A DNA stretch of 64,000 nucleotides from Volvariella volvacea V23 (Eukaryota; Basidiomycota; Agaricomycetes; Agaricales; Pluteaceae). Shown piece after piece: positions 11,148 to 24,312 of the stretch; positions within the stretch are counted from its first letter, which is position 1; each line of letters begins with the position of its first letter. The stretch covers positions 2,014,269 through 2,078,268 of the forward strand of contig KB722738.1 of NCBI GenBank assembly GCA_000349905.1. Reading direction: 5' to 3'. The translations under genes were made by a program, and so were the position numbers. The notes below the pieces were generated by a model. That model had not been told where the DNA came from. It made no database searches and was given only the letters and a program-made list of their open reading frames with translations.

Positions 11148-12132
11148 TTGGCCAAACGATGCACCTGGTTGCCAGAAGCTCGCGTGCAATCGACATTGGC
11201 CCGTTGGCCCTCTCTAGACATTAGTCTCCTCGCAACCTACACGGCCTTCGCCATCATATCTCTCGCACAACTCTACACCCTCTACAAACTCATGCGTCCC
11301 CAATTCTCATTCCGCGGTGCCTCGATCCCTCGCGCTTCATATTGGTTTCTCTATGTGGGGATTTTCTGCAACCTTATGTCACATTCGATGTCTTCGTCCG
11401 AGGTTGCTGTAAAGAGAAAGCATCATCCGGATGCACACCGCGAGTTGAATTCCACACACGCGTTTTTTACTGGTATGAAGGACATATTGATCACCGCTGC
11501 TCTCATTCTAGCCCTCATACAACGAAGACAAAGATATAGCAATCAATTGAACACAGACCCGAAGTACTCTGGGTCAACGCAGGCAGAGGCGCCAGTGGTA
11601 GTCACAGTGCCCGGCTCGAGAGGATGGAACCCCACGAACTAAAATAACATTCGAGCTTTCCCTCTCTTGACTCAGCTAGGACTCCTTATCGCTTGGCTAA
11701 TTATCGCATTGAAGGAGCACATCGGGTTTGAGGCGCAGGCGAGGGCACTCCAACGCATCGACTATGCTTTCATTGCCATCACAGCTGCTTTGGCTCTGGA
11801 CGTGTCGGTGTCGGGTGTTACACTTGAAGTTGCGTTGGGATGCTCCGAGTCAGATGCCAGCATACGTGATTGTGAGTGCTTGTAAATACTTTCATCTGGG
11901 GGTGTTAATGCTAAGTTGGAAGGTTGTGGACGCCATTGCCTTCTCAGCGGGGCCACTGTTAGTGGCATATTCCTTGTTCCAAGTCATGATGAGAGCATGC
12001 TTGGACACCAATGGCCTCCCGACCGAGTGGAGACACTATGGGGCTTTGAGGGTTTGCAGTGCTGTTATCCCGTCGCTTCTGTTAATTGGAGCTACTGCTG
12101 CTATGTATTGGGGAGGATGGAAAGCTGACTAG
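11148..12132 (+). CDS. Multi-pass membrane protein, unrecognised family; start missing
   Basis: The translation shows about seven hydrophobic helices: LLATYTAFAIISLAQLY, YWFLYVGIFCNLM, DILITAALILALI, LGLLIAWLIIAL, DYAFIAITAALALDV, AGPLLVAYSLFQVMM and VIPSLLLIGATAAMYW. Splicing is required. The first join is good (donor GTAGTC at 11598, acceptor ending 11675, phase 0). The second is uncertain; one solution is donor GTGTCG near 11802 with the acceptor just before an ATGCCAGC near 11850. No ATG opens the first exon in frame: a stop lies at 11145-11147 and the first in-frame Met is after the first helix, so either a small upstream exon exists or the gene is damaged. Seven-helix proteins of unknown role are frequent in mushrooms. 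I do not recognise the family and give no function. Confidence 0.5.
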
Positions 12133-15100
12133 GTTGGTGCCAGAGATGAGCGTACGGCCTGCGCGCTCCTTGAATTATTCAAATCAAGTCCCTCACAGCT
12201 TTTGCGTTGAACTGTAGATGCATTCCAGAGTATTTCCATTCAGTCAACTTTGGGGTTAAGGTCATGGGAACGACGGAATAGTCAATTATGCTTCCCACTT
12301 TTGACGAGCACTGGGGGGCAAGCTCTTCGGGTTGTTGAATGAGTCAGTTGATTACTGCTTGGCCGTGATGGGTGGAAATTGCCGAGTTTACATCTCAGAC
12401 GAACTACCACAGTTAAATTCAAAAAGCACACAGACAGTACTATGAAGCAAGCCTGCTAGGCAATTTAATTTTATACAGACTTCGTTGCTTCGATGAGGAC
12501 TTCGAGATCTACAAAAAAAATTATCACAGCTGAGTATTGGGACCCGATTCAAGCAGCTACCGGTAATTATCTTATTACGCTGTTGGCACTTAGCCCTTCG
12601 AGCTCATCTAAGTTCATTGCAAGGGGTTACATCACTACACGCCCTCAAACTACATCACCTCCCGAAAGCCTTCGACCAAAATTTTGTTCAAATAGGATTA
12701 TATTTGATCACATTAAGATGCCGCCCATTTCGTGGACGAAAGCCAGAGGCATGACCTCCTTTTTTATAGGTAGATAAATTTACCGTAGGGCATGACTGAC
12801 CTAGGGCGTTGAGCACACCAGCCCTGCGACCGGGACTCACTTCCTCGAGTACGCAAAGTCCACGCTATCAACGCAGGTGTCAATTGAGCTCCAATCTCAC
12901 ATCCGAGTTGCACCTCAGGGGTAAAACGTTAGCCAAAAAATTTGGACTATGGGACCTACGTTTGCCTGAATGAAAAATGCGAAGCGCCTTGGAGTTTCAA
13001 AAGCAAAGCACACAACGCACGATGCATTGTCCTCGACCCTATATCGAACGACCTTCACATAGGCGTGGAAATTACTCACAATTTCTTGTAACCCCTATCG
13101 CCATCGAATCTACGCTTCGTCTGCTCCCAGTCCTACCTCTCTCAAACGCACCTTAAGCACCCCCCTTCCCAGCTCTCCTTGAGCGACCCCACTTCTTCTA
13201 AGAAGTGCTCCGTCGGAGAGCCATTTCCCATTCGCTAAATCTGTTGCATAATCTCGTACCTATCAGCACCGGCTCAATGTACTGAAGAGCGACCTCGGGA
13301 TTGAACCGGGACTGGACGTCTGAGACCATAGCACCAAGAACGGTGCATCACCCTTGAGTAAATAAGCTTTGGACGAGTATGTGGGCATTGTCATTGCATT
13401 GGGGATGGCGCATGCACTTACCTGCTCGTGTTTGTGGTACAATTGAAGTAGCTCTGGTGTGGGCAAGCATCGTACAGCGGTACGATACCGCTAACGACGA
13501 CCCACCTACGAGCACTAGTACTAGGCAGAAAAATTGAGTGTACCATGCCCAAACCCTAGGCAGCATTGCCACACCCTATGGAACTCCTCCGGCAATCCTT
13601 GAGCCACAGCCCTTCTCGGCATCCACACAAAATCAGCAACCCACATCACAAACCACTCACCCACGCTCGCAAAGCACTAGTCCAAGCCAAAAATCAGGCC
13701 ATTGGTTGATAATCAAAGTAAGCAAAGCCCGAACCAATAGGCGTTTATGCTCTCCACGCTTCGGGGATGTGTAAGATTTTCGGGCGAGACCCGGGCTTGG
13801 GGTCGTGGCCAGGTGATGCTAGTCGAGAAAGTGGCGAGACCAAGGCTGCTTGGGAGTTAGAATGGCCGTACTTGCGCAGAGCCTGACTACAGCGTGCAGG
13901 GCTAGGGCACGAGAGCTGTTTGAACGATGAGAAGGATCAGTCAGAAGTGGGCCGAGGCTGATGCAGCTGAGTGGCGTACGGGTGCAGGATACACTGTGAT
14001 CGCTCAGACAGTGTGCGGCTCATGCATCATCATCGGGGACTATTTCTCGGCCCAACGGTCATGGGTGCGGCCACGGCTACGGACACCGCAGTGTGCTGAG
14101 TGTTTATTACAGAGGCACAGTACTCCCCTCTTCGTAAGGCTGCTCTGGGTATCTCAACTTACAAACCTCCGGAATGCGGACGCAGCGACTCGGTCGGTCG
14201 GTCGGTGGTCGGATTAAATGTGGATTTTGGGTTTTGGGTTTTACACTTCTGGGCCAGACAGCGAAAGTGGTGCTAGTTGCGGCTGCGAAGATCGTGCCAT
14301 TATTGGTCATACGGTAATATCAGAGGTCGCTTGGCAGTAAAGCACGCACTGTATCACGATTTCAAGTGGGCTTCCTGTTTTTGGGAGGCTCCGAAGGATG
14401 ACTGGGAATAGATTACTTGATCGCTTATGCAGGCACATAAGGACCGGGCAAAGCAGTCTTCCGGGATGGACTACAATTGGGGAATGCCTTGCAGCTTGGT
14501 CAATTCAGGAGCACGTTCCAACGGAGGCTTATAGAGCCCACAGGTGCACGTTATCAAGTCACGGATGCCAGCAGCCTTCGTCGAGGTTAGTCATCTCCAA
14601 GGCCAAGTCGAGGACTTGAATGATCCAACGACCATTTATCTGTCAACGCCAGTGTCACCTGTCTCGAAGTCCGTTGGGAGATTAAAGCGGATTGATGGTC
14701 ACACGAAGACCCAGGGCCTGGAAGAACGGAATGGAATCATTTGTGTGAGCGCAGATCAGGAGCCCGACGCTTGATGGATGGAGACCGTCAGTCCTATCCT
14801 CGTTCCTGGGTTTCAGACAAGGAAGTTTTAATGATGTAGACCGCTGTATTCATTTCGCGTGCGGATGGCTTGTACTTACTGAAGGGAATGCATATCGGTA
14901 GTTGATTGCTGACTGTAGTAATGAATGATGCTTATGAATCAAGTTATCATGTGTATCGCCTATCAGGGAGTACTGTAATGCGTTGGCCGGAGTTAAGATT
15001 GGTGCAGGCATGTTCAGATGTTGCGGAGAAAGAAATTTGAATAGGACCAGCTGGCCCCGGGGCAGCCCACAGCCGGATGCACCTGAACACCTGAATAGGA

Positions 15101-15882
15101 TTATACTATCATGGAACCGCGTGTGAGAGTTATCATCTGGGTGAGGCGCCACGATGTCCCCACGTAAGACGTGCACGAGGTGGTGCCAGTGTGCATCTAC
15201 TTTGCTGGAAAATACGACAAAATCAATATTTGAAAATTCCGCTGCGGCTGCCTACCTTGCGATTACCGGACATCACAATGAATCTACTTTTAGCACGGAC
15301 ACGTTTTGTGTCGTGTAACAGACTGTCTTACCCGTGGCGGAAGCATATATTTTTATCTGCACTGCGGACTCTGTCGTGGTACGCATCGCAACCGACGATC
15401 GCGATCGCGAGGGTTTGAATGTGTGCGGGTGAGTATTACAAAAAACCTGATTGGCGAGCGCCGTCTGGCCCGTTGAGCAAGCCAGAAACGGAGATGACGC
15501 AGCGAGCCCGGAAGCAGCTGTGGCGGAGTGAATGAATAATCGGGCAAGACTAACGGCATTTGCTGAGCAAGCAGGGATGAAAACCGGACGAAAAATACCA
15601 AAAAAGGCAAAAAAGGAACGTGGATGTGACAGCTTGTCACGGGGTGGATGTGGCCGAAATGACGGAGTGGCCGGGAATTATGTTGCCAGCTCTGTCAGCC
15701 TGGCGAGGATTCAAGCAAGATTTACACGCCACTCCCTTACATGTAATCTCCCCAGAATCTTATACTCCTCTTCACTTCCGTCCAGCCATTCGTCCCCTCC
15801 CACCCATCGCCCCTCCTCGTCGTCCACCGCCCCCCTCGAACCTGAAACCCTTTCCGTTCAGCCAAGTAGGACCTGGGCCATA
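12133..15882. other. Gene-poor region
   Basis: About 3.7 kb with no gene I can support. Reading frames are short, lack family motifs and do not join through plausible introns. Small features are a tetranucleotide run (GGTC repeats near 14192) and a TTTTGGG repeat near 14224. A match to a tRNA B-box lies on the minus strand near 13295, but no cloverleaf could be built around it. Confidence 0.4.
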
Positions 15883-17118
15883 ATGTCCATCCCATACAGA
15901 CCCGTCAAGCTCACCGTCATCAACGACCTCGTGCGTCCTGCCCCTCCCCCGACGCCGCGCATTGCTGACGCCATCTACCTCTTGCCAGATCTGCCCCAAC
16001 TGCTGCATTGGCCAGCACGAGCTCCTGAATGCCATCCAATACTGCACAGAGACCCTAAATCTTCCGTTGACTTTCGAGGTCGTTCACATGCCATTCCGTC
16101 TGATTAGCAAAGAGTGCTTGGCAGATGATTCGCCAAAAGTGGAAAAATCTGCCTTCTATTCTGCAAAGTTTGGCAAAGACAGGTTCAGCGCCTTCGAGAC
16201 CTCTATTGCCAAGTGGGGAGAAGAGAAGGGGATCCCTATGTGAGTCACAACCAGCATATATGCGCTATTCCGCTGGACTGATGGGTCCTGTGTCTCCTGC
16301 GGGCGCTCCAAATTTTAAGCTCCTTCCGAGGTGTTATGAGTCAATCCACGCGAGCACACCGCTTATCCCAAAAGGCCTATCAGATTGGCGGACAGAACTT
16401 CCAGGTGCCCCTTCTATGCGCGCTGTTCAAGGCCTATTTGGAAGAAGGACAGGACATTGCGGATATTGATGTCCTGTCCGATATCGCTGCAAATGTCGGA
16501 GTAATGACTAAGGATCAGGTGTGTCCCTTACATGCTATGTACCGAAAGAGCATGGTTTCTACTTACCCCTCCTCCCTTCCTCTTTCGAATGTTCTAGACT
16601 ATCGAATTCTTAAAATCAGACGAATTGGAGAAGGAAGTCAATGAAATGTGTGATACCGCTCGCTCGAAAGGCATCTCTGGCGTACCCATGACCATTATCG
16701 ATGGAAAATGGGCTGTGAAGGGCGGTCAATCATCCGATGTATTCATTCAGGTGAGTGCACCACAAACAATTTTTCCCCTACCTCCTTGGCTTGCCATCTT
16801 CCACTATCGGTCACGCATCAATTCGTTGCCTTAAAGTCGGGTCAATCATAGTGACCCTATGCATTGACCGATGTACGTGATTCCATCAGGGATCAGTGCG
16901 TCCGTCGACGTGAATTATATGCCGTCCAAACCCACACATTCCCGTTTCCTGTTCTCCAATGCTTTCTTATCTCAGTTGAGGTGGTGTGCTGACGATGACG
17001 GTATGATTGCCTCATTTGGCTGTATCGACAGATCTTCAAGAAACTCGCAGCCGCAGGCGTCAGCAACGCCCCTTCACCCTTCCCTGGTCACGTCGTCGAA
17101 ACCGAACTCTGCGTCTAA
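15883..17118 (+). CDS. DsbA/FrnE-like thioredoxin-fold oxidoreductase
   Basis: Five exons (15883-15930, 15989-16239, 16341-16518, 16598-16750, 17032-17118) join cleanly to 238 residues. The protein begins with a beta strand (VKLTVINDLI) leading to a CPNCCIG motif at residues 18-24, the usual position of the CPWCY-type redox centre in DsbA-family proteins of the FrnE/2-hydroxychromene-2-carboxylate isomerase group. A helical insert follows with AHRLSQKAYQ and DIADIDVLSDIAANVG, and then the cis-proline loop GISGVPMTIIDGKWAV. Length and order fit the family, whose members are dithiol oxidoreductases or glutathione-dependent isomerases. No signal peptide is visible, so a cytosolic location is likely. 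Here the motif reads C-x-x-C-C rather than C-x-W-C-Y. The last intron (281 bp) is longer than the rest and its acceptor is less certain. The specific substrate cannot be read from sequence. Confidence 0.88.
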
Positions 17119-19285
17119 AGCGCCCAGAGTTAATCCGCCAATGGTCGAATGAAGGTACTCCCTTCTCTTCCCCAATTCATGCCATCATCTCTACCCACCC
17201 CTTGCGACCCCCATGCCCCGCTCGCTTTGCACCTCCCTTTTTAATCCCGATATCACGCCCACATGTACATTTCCTGCCCCTAACTCAATACCTTGGCTCC
17301 CCACACACGCTAGACTACCCCGAAACCAATGCGCCCCACCAAATTATTCTTGTACGATTTTATCATGCCACAGTTTTGTTCAGTTCCCCTAGCGTGTGGC
17401 TATATTTCTTGGTGCTCTCCCCGCATATTTGCTTTTCAGACAAGACACGACATTTCCTCTCCTGCGTCGTTTGTAGTTAGCTTGGCTTGTTTTCAGTAGG
17501 CTTTATGCTATGTTCCTCGTCTCCTTCCATTTATTGTTTCTGGTTTCGTCTCCTTATTTGCCCACTAGCGTAGGGCCTTGATATACACCTGGTCTGATTT
17601 TCCTCTCGCCTCCTTTTTTGGTTTGCTCTATATATGCTCACATTTTGCTGCCTATAGCATATCCAGATGAGTGCTGCTTCTTGCACCGCCCTCTGTCTTG
17701 GTTTGCTATTTTCGTCTGTCGAGCTCCAGTCGACCTTTGCTTGGGCTCATCTCCGCCTTTTCATTTCTATTCTCATCTTTTGATTATTCCATCTATACAC
17801 TCCACCGATTGGTTTAACCCGCATGCTTTGCGATTGGCTTCATCGATGTTGACCTTTATTTCCCATCCGTCCCCTCCGGAGTTGCTAGCCCACCAGGCCT
17901 TATGCATGCGATCAATTCGTCGTTTCCGGTCAGAGTACGGTGCGTTTCTTTGGATGAATTCATGTGTAGGTTCTCGTTCTCAGTAGTATAAGCTTAGCTA
18001 GAGGTACCCTCTTTGTTTTTGTTTTTGCTTTCTTTGAGTCGAATACACGATTTTGACTTTTTTGCATCGTCTTGTGGGTGTGGTGTGGATCGTCGTGACT
18101 CGTGAGCGGCCGACTGACCCGGCTACTTTTCTCCACTCGGCAGATTTTGGAATTGGCGGCCACGGGTGTTTGGCATCATTGCGCAATACCGAGTAAAAGC
18201 AAGATACCAGATACCGGGTCACTAAGAATAATGTTGCAACTCACCCGCGGCCATTGGCCAAGATGATACTCGGCCGACGCGGGGTCGCCAAAGCGCTCCA
18301 ACCAACAGCGCCTAGACTTCTTGGGCGTTGCAAGTTCAGAGTTGATCAATTACTGTATCCCGTTTGGGATCCTTCAGCGTCCGCCACGCTCGGCCAGCGC
18401 TAGTGGATACAACGCAAGTGGATATATATACAGACTGGTTGAACTGCTCTGCTCTGTTCCGCTCGCGCTGTCGGGCTCCGGTTGGGGGTTTGCCGTGGCT
18501 GCTCAGGCTCAGGCGCTCGAGAGCTCGGGGAGGCCCCACAACTCCCCGCTGGCCCGTTTTCCGGTTGTCGGTGTATAGGTAATGATAATGGCAATAATAA
18601 TTAACCGAGCTCCCGGGGTGGCGATTTGCTCAAAGGTTAATCTGGCATCAGCATTACTTTTGGTATTTTTCTGTGGGTTGGTTCGTTGGAGCGTCACAGA
18701 ATATTGTGCGTGGTGTACACAGTAGGACCTGAGGCTGGGCCGGGATGGGGATTTTATGTTATGCACACGTTGGCAGCTCGTTTCTCTCGGCGTTCACGGG
18801 TTTGAGCTTCGATTGGGTTGGGTGTTGACGTTAGCTACTGTAAAGTGCAAGTGCTGCCGAAGGGTCCTGGAGAAGGGCGTTGCTTATCGGCGACTTGTAA
18901 TTGGTTAGCAACGACATCCCGGCCGTACAGATGCTCATTCCTCCTGAGCTTCAGGCGAAAGGCTGCTGGCCGCCGAGCATGATGTCATCGGTGAGAGGTG
19001 GGGTGCCATGTGCTGATCTTACTTTCCTTTTGATCTTGGTGAGTAGAATAACCTGCAAACGTATTCGCACTTGGAGGAGTTTGTATATGCAGAGATGCAC
19101 CACTTGCACACATTGGTTGGACTGATGGTGTTCAGCAGCCTGATCACTGACAGCAGGTCTAAAGCAAATGGGCGTAGTTCGAGCCCGGCGATTTCCGCTA
19201 TAAATGGCGATGAAGACTACAACCATTTAGATGTTCATGACCTGGTTGTCAGCCTCGAGTCACCTACCTTTACTACTCGCCATTT
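17119..19285. other. Intergenic region, pyrimidine-rich 5' part
   Basis: About 2.2 kb without a supportable gene. From 17150 to about 18060 the plus strand is rich in T and C, like an extended 3' UTR and terminator of the oxidoreductase gene. The remainder up to the F-box gene at 19286 shows no recognised feature. Confidence 0.4.
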
Positions 19286-20882
19286 ATGCTCACATTCACT
19301 CACTCTACGTCCACGCTGTCTGCACAAGCTGAAATAGCCGACATTGATGCTCAAATAGCTGAGCTGGAGGCAAAACTCGCCCAACTCTGGCGGCGCAGAA
19401 ATGCCCTAATACCACTCTCCAAGATACTGCCAGAGCTCATTGCTAAGATCTTGGTTCACCTTGTTGACGACCTGGTTTCTAGGGTAAAAGAGAATGCCGA
19501 GCAGGGCTTTCAAACTGTAAAGCGGTTCCTTGACTGGACCCCCGCCACTCACTTCTGCAATTCGTGGAGAGATGTGGGCTTAAATCACTCACGCTTATGG
19601 ACGTGGATTGCAATGGCCAACGCGATGTGGTTCAAAACCTTTCTGGAACGCGAAGAACTAATCCGCCTCACCGCAAGCAATATGGGGAATTCGATCTTTG
19701 CACCTCCGCTTTATGGGAGCAGGGACGTGCGTTCAGCAATTAGCCGGGATTCCGGCGCCTCAACTAGAAATTCTGTTGCTTTCGGACGTCACCTCCCCTG
19801 GTAATTATAGTCCAACACCAAGTCACCCCCTGTGTAATTCCATGTCAAAATTGCGGTATTTGCAAATCTTTGCGTGTCACAAAGCGAAATGGAGCATCTT
19901 CCTCCCCTCGAGCATGCCAAGCGTAATTGATCTTGTCCTCAAATACATTTCTACAGACAACCAACTCGATCTCTTGACCCGCTGTGCAGGGATCCAACGA
20001 TTTGTTTCGCGAAGTCGTCATGTGCCATGGCATGAACATACTCAACCGACATTAATCGACACGCCGAATCTGCGTTTCATGGACATTGATGGCGAGCCTT
20101 GGTCGCTGCTTCGGTATTTGAACTGCCCCACAATCCGAAGGGTCAACATTTCGACTGCTTTCCCTTATAGCGTACCACCTCAGGACATGAGCCGAGGTTT
20201 GGAGCGCCTCATAACAGCGATAGCAGGAGGCACCTACGCGGAATCCCGGATTCAACATTTCTCTCTAACGTGGGGTCATTCTGGCCTTTCCTTAGTAGGA
20301 CGCGATACGACGGGCGGGGAACTACTGACTATCGAGTTTATTCATAACATGTGGCTCTCCTTCGATAATATCACAGCATTCCTAAGTCAACTTTTCAAGA
20401 TCACCGAACCCCTTGGTATAGGAATCGCCTCCTTTGAATCATCAGGAGAAAGGCGTTCAATCGACCTTTACCTGATCGACTACCTGCGAGAGCACCCGCA
20501 CATCACCACTCTCCGTCTCTTCGGTATCGCTGGCTTTGACGACGTTCTTTCTCACCTCGTTCGGAAGCACCTCCAATGCCCTATGTTTGGCCAGGAGGAC
20601 AGGACGATTTGTTTTTGCAGCTTTTGTCGACATCGACGCATTACATCACACCAAGGACTGGAGCTCCTTATTCTCGATAGCTTGAAGGGCGACATGGTAC
20701 TATGGGGCTCCTTCAAATGGACCGAGGTCATCCCGTTGTGGCTTGAAGGAAGAAATGCTGTGGGTTTAAAGCTGGACACCCTACGCCTTCTACATTGTTC
20801 GCTTGGACGGGTAGCCTTTGAGAGGTTAAGGAAAGCTGTGGTTAACCTTGTTTTAGACTCTTCGGATGTCGTAGATGCGTGA
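19286..20882 (+). pseudogene. F-box protein gene with frameshift near 19690
   Basis: The first part (from ATG at 19286) encodes an amphipathic coiled coil (IADIDAQIAELEAKLAQLW) followed by an F-box (IPLSKILPELIAKILVHLV, NSWRDVGLNHSRLWTWI), the classic mushroom F-box N-terminus. Near 19690 the coding frame shifts: family-like sequence continues in another frame as IRSLHLRFMG, then IPAPQLEILLLSD, and runs open to TGA at 20880-20882. I found no GT...AG pair that would restore the frame without removing conserved sequence, and the spacing between the WTWI segment and the LRR-like segment is shorter than usual, so a deletion with a frameshift is the simplest reading. A non-obvious intron would be the alternative. 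A decayed copy with the same shortened arrangement lies downstream at 21270. Confidence 0.65.
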
Positions 20883-21269
20883 CCAACGGTCAGGAATAAA
20901 GCGTGTACTCTGATTTGTATCATCATGATTCAAGCACCCGAGTATTGACTAAACCGTGAAAAGCAAACCTAGAACGGAAATTTTCCTCGAGTTTAGCCTC
21001 AACTGGAACACAGGATAAAAGAAGGTATGTACGTATACATGATGGGCATCAACGTCAGAAAGAGGGACCTAAGGCTAGAATGGGGCGCTCGGTCACGGGG
21101 GAACCGGTGAAGGCGTCCCTCTTCCAGTTCAAACCGCATTCTTCGGCTCTTTACCTTCTGTATTGGTTGTTTGTGGTGTGAATGGCACGCATGAGTTGCA
21201 TCACCGAAGTTAACGCTTCCCGGGTTGTCTTGGTGGTGATCTGCCCTCGGCAACTTCCGATTCACCATA

Positions 21270-21690
21270 TCTCTGTTTTGCTGAAATAACCAAAATTGAT
21301 GCTCGAATTACCGAGCTAGAACCAAAACTCGTCCAATTCCTGCAGCACAGAAATATCTTGGTGCCATCTCTCAAAATCCTGCTGGAGTTTATCGCTAAAG
21401 CCTTGCGCCATATTATTGACGACCTCATCTCTTTACCACAATAGGGTTCATTGACAGGATTTCCTATCACTCTCTGCTGCAGCGTCAAGTTGAGGAGGGG
21501 CGTGGCCTTGATGCACTCGCAGTTATAGACGTAAATCGTAATTGCCATTAAGGCAGGCCCACAGGGACAAGATGAATTATTGCGCGTCACTATCAACAAT
21601 ATAGGTTGAATTCGATCTCTGAACCTTCACAGCCTCAATTCCAGAGCTCGACAACTAGCAGGGCTCTCAGCACCTCTCTCAAGCATACCG
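21270..21690 (+). pseudogene. Decayed partial copy of the upstream F-box gene
   Basis: Translation from about 21277 gives AEITKIDARITELEPKL, then HRNILVPSLKILLEFIAK and HIIDDLIS, a clear relative of the N-terminus at 19331-19480 (AEIADIDAQIAELEAKL, IPLSKILPELIAKI, HLVDDLVS). A stop follows at once. Nucleotide similarity resumes around 21514 (TTATAGACGTAAATCGTAAT against TTATGGACGTGGATTGCAAT at 19597) and around 21590-21640 (ATTCGATCT...AACCTTCAC). The copy therefore shares the shortened middle of the gene upstream, so the deletion there predates the duplication or is ancestral to both. Numerous stops and indels show it is non-functional. Confidence 0.75.
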
Positions 21691-24312
21691 AGTATTATCG
21701 ACCACAACTACTCTTACTCTCATAAACATTACTGAAACGACCATGACACTCTTGAAACGATCAATTTGCCCTCTTGAATCGTGGCTCACGGGCTAGTCAA
21801 TGTATCTTGCGAAGTGGTACACCATCGGCCTTTTGTTCTACTAGACCAATTTTTCTCGGTCTACTCGATCGAGCCTCGAGTCAATGATACATCATCAAGA
21901 ATACCTCCCCATTCAGCGAATTAATGCCTTGACTGCGCTTCGTCCTACTAGTACAGGACAAGGTCCAGACACGAGAGAGGGCCTATCCCGCCTCCTCACG
22001 AAACTCACTGGGCTTGTGCTCATGGTGTTGGGGATTCGCCATTTTCACTTGGCTTGCTGCGACAGGTCCATGCTTTTCATAGAAAGCATAGCATTGAATA
22101 AGTTTTGTTCGTGATCGTGCTTGAATTAGTAGATTGAGGGTTTCTTACAGGTGTTCATTCAGGCTGTCCAACCTTTCGACACGGGCGTCTCCTTGATCGA
22201 GATTTCAGGAGCAAGGAGTGTCTATATTCCATCAACTTCACTCGAGTTGGGAGTTGGGACGTACAGGTAATCCATCCGACCTAACACCTCAGGCCACGCT
22301 AAAACTCTTAACCATAATTTCGTCGAAGTAATGGCTAAGTGCTCTCCCTCTCCCCACATCCGTGCACCCTTAGTGCCCGCTACCAGCTCCTGAGTTCAAT
22401 GACGACCAATACGACAGGAGTACCTCCGACGTCCAATCACTTCGTATGATCGTCTGGAAGCTTTTATCGTCGAAGATATGGAACCGTTGATACGACCTAA
22501 TGATGGGTTATAAACTATCGTCCATTGTTGGAAAAACGACGTAAGGCAGGAGAAATACCGGATGTTCTGCGTTGTGTGAGTACGAATAAAGTCATCGCAA
22601 GTAGTATTAGCATGAAGTCCGCGAAAGTCACAGGAGGATAGGTCCCGTAATGGCTCCAATTTCAGGTTGTTGTTGAAGTTTATGTATACCTGAATCCGTA
22701 GCAGCATGTGATGTACTTACGCACCCAAGGGCAGACCATATTGAGGCGCTTGAGTTCAAGTAAGGGATTGCGAGCACGTCGGCAGCAGTAAGCGCGTTTA
22801 TATAACCCAACCGGAGTTCCTTAGCCTTTGAAGGACAGATAATCATAATTGGCATTCCCAGGCTACAAAGTGCAATAAAACTCACCTGATGAGGAGTTCC
22901 GTCTTACTTCCATCACGTTTTGCCTCTGACTCATCCACTCCCGATCCACCCGGTGATTACAGCTCGTGTGCTAACAAAGACGTGTAGAGTCGCTGACTGA
23001 GGAAGAAGGGATGCGGCGCCACGCTCCAGATACACACTAGGCGTAAAGGCGACTGAAGTCCAAGTTTCCAGGATGGTCAAGCCATTCATTTTGGTCCAAG
23101 TGCCATTGCGATATTTTTTAGTAGAAGCACGAAGCGTATTGGTACCGGCGTCGCGGATAAATGAATGCGATTAATTTTCGTTGGCTATGTCGTTTGTGTG
23201 GATGTCGTCTGCGAGGAGCTGACCTCGTCCCAGTGATTGTAGTTGGTCCGGAGCTTTTCCCAGGAGGACCTTGCTAGGTGCTACAACCCATCAATGTAGA
23301 GCGCTTACCATGATAAGACAAAGCCCTGGACCTGAACTGCGCAGCTAAGAGTTGCACAGGAAAGCTGAAGGGGTGTGCTTCATGATCTATCCCGGGTCTG
23401 TAGGCCAAGCACCGATTCTCGGTGAGTGTGCATACCACGTCTCGTGAGTGGGCCACATTTATCAGCCACAAACGGCCTGGTTAAAAGCTGGACTGCACGC
23501 AGCACACCAAGCCGCGAGTTGTCGGTTATGAAAGGCGTACAGCACCACAGCCTCACCAGCAACGACACTGAGGCTGCAAATCGTCGAGTTAGACCAACCT
23601 AGCCAAGCAAATTTGAACCTGACGTACCAAAGCATCTGATGTCGTGTGCCGGCCTGAGATAGGGCGTTCGGTGGACGTCATATCCAGTTTCGGCCCACGA
23701 TGTGAGCTATTTAAGCCCGTACACAGGTTAGGTGGTGGTGCATGAAATGAGGGTTATTGTACTGACTGCGGACATCCAGCCGATTTATGCACATCACAAC
23801 GTGCAGCTCTGCCAAGCAATCCCAAGAGCCCTCAATTCGAGTTCAAAGAGCATATTAAATGTATGCGAACACCGCCGCATTTTGCGGTGTGGGCTACCAA
23901 GGGTAGATATCGAGTATCAAGCATGACGAGTTCTCGAATTAAGGAATCCGAAGTAGGTTGATGCAACAATTCTGGTAAACGAAGGGCGTCTTGGCAGGCG
24001 TCCGGGCCAAGATCGCCACCCTTATCCGCCGAAAGCTTGCGCGTCATGGTGGCTTCGAGAAATAATGGGTCCTCTGGCTGGTTCAGCCCATGACGTACCT
24101 GCAAATCGTCAGCCTCACCTGGTACGCGGGCTGTGTTCAGAACCTGATACATATTGCAGCTATGAATAAGCCTTGTTTAACCCTCCAGAAACGACTGCCA
24201 CTGCTACACTCTTTATATTCCTACTCCTCGTCATCTTCCATTCGTTCCAGACCACCTCCATTGCGCCCCTATTGAGACAGAAAGCCACCTAGAGACAATT
24301 GTAGCACGCGAC
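21691..24312. other. Gene-poor region
   Basis: About 2.6 kb with no supportable gene, between the F-box remnant and the Frag1/DRAM/Sfk1 gene. Only short reading frames without motifs are seen on either strand, and I recognise no repeat or RNA gene. Confidence 0.35.

Noticed and set aside
13285..13345. tRNA-like B-box on the minus strand (GGTTCAATCCC)
   Set aside because: The T-loop sequence fits, but no matching acceptor stem, D-arm or anticodon arm could be built. It may be chance or an old tRNA-derived repeat.
14190..14250. GGTC and TTTTGGG short repeats as a telomere-like tract
   Set aside because: Only two to three units each and not the TTAGGG unit common in fungi.
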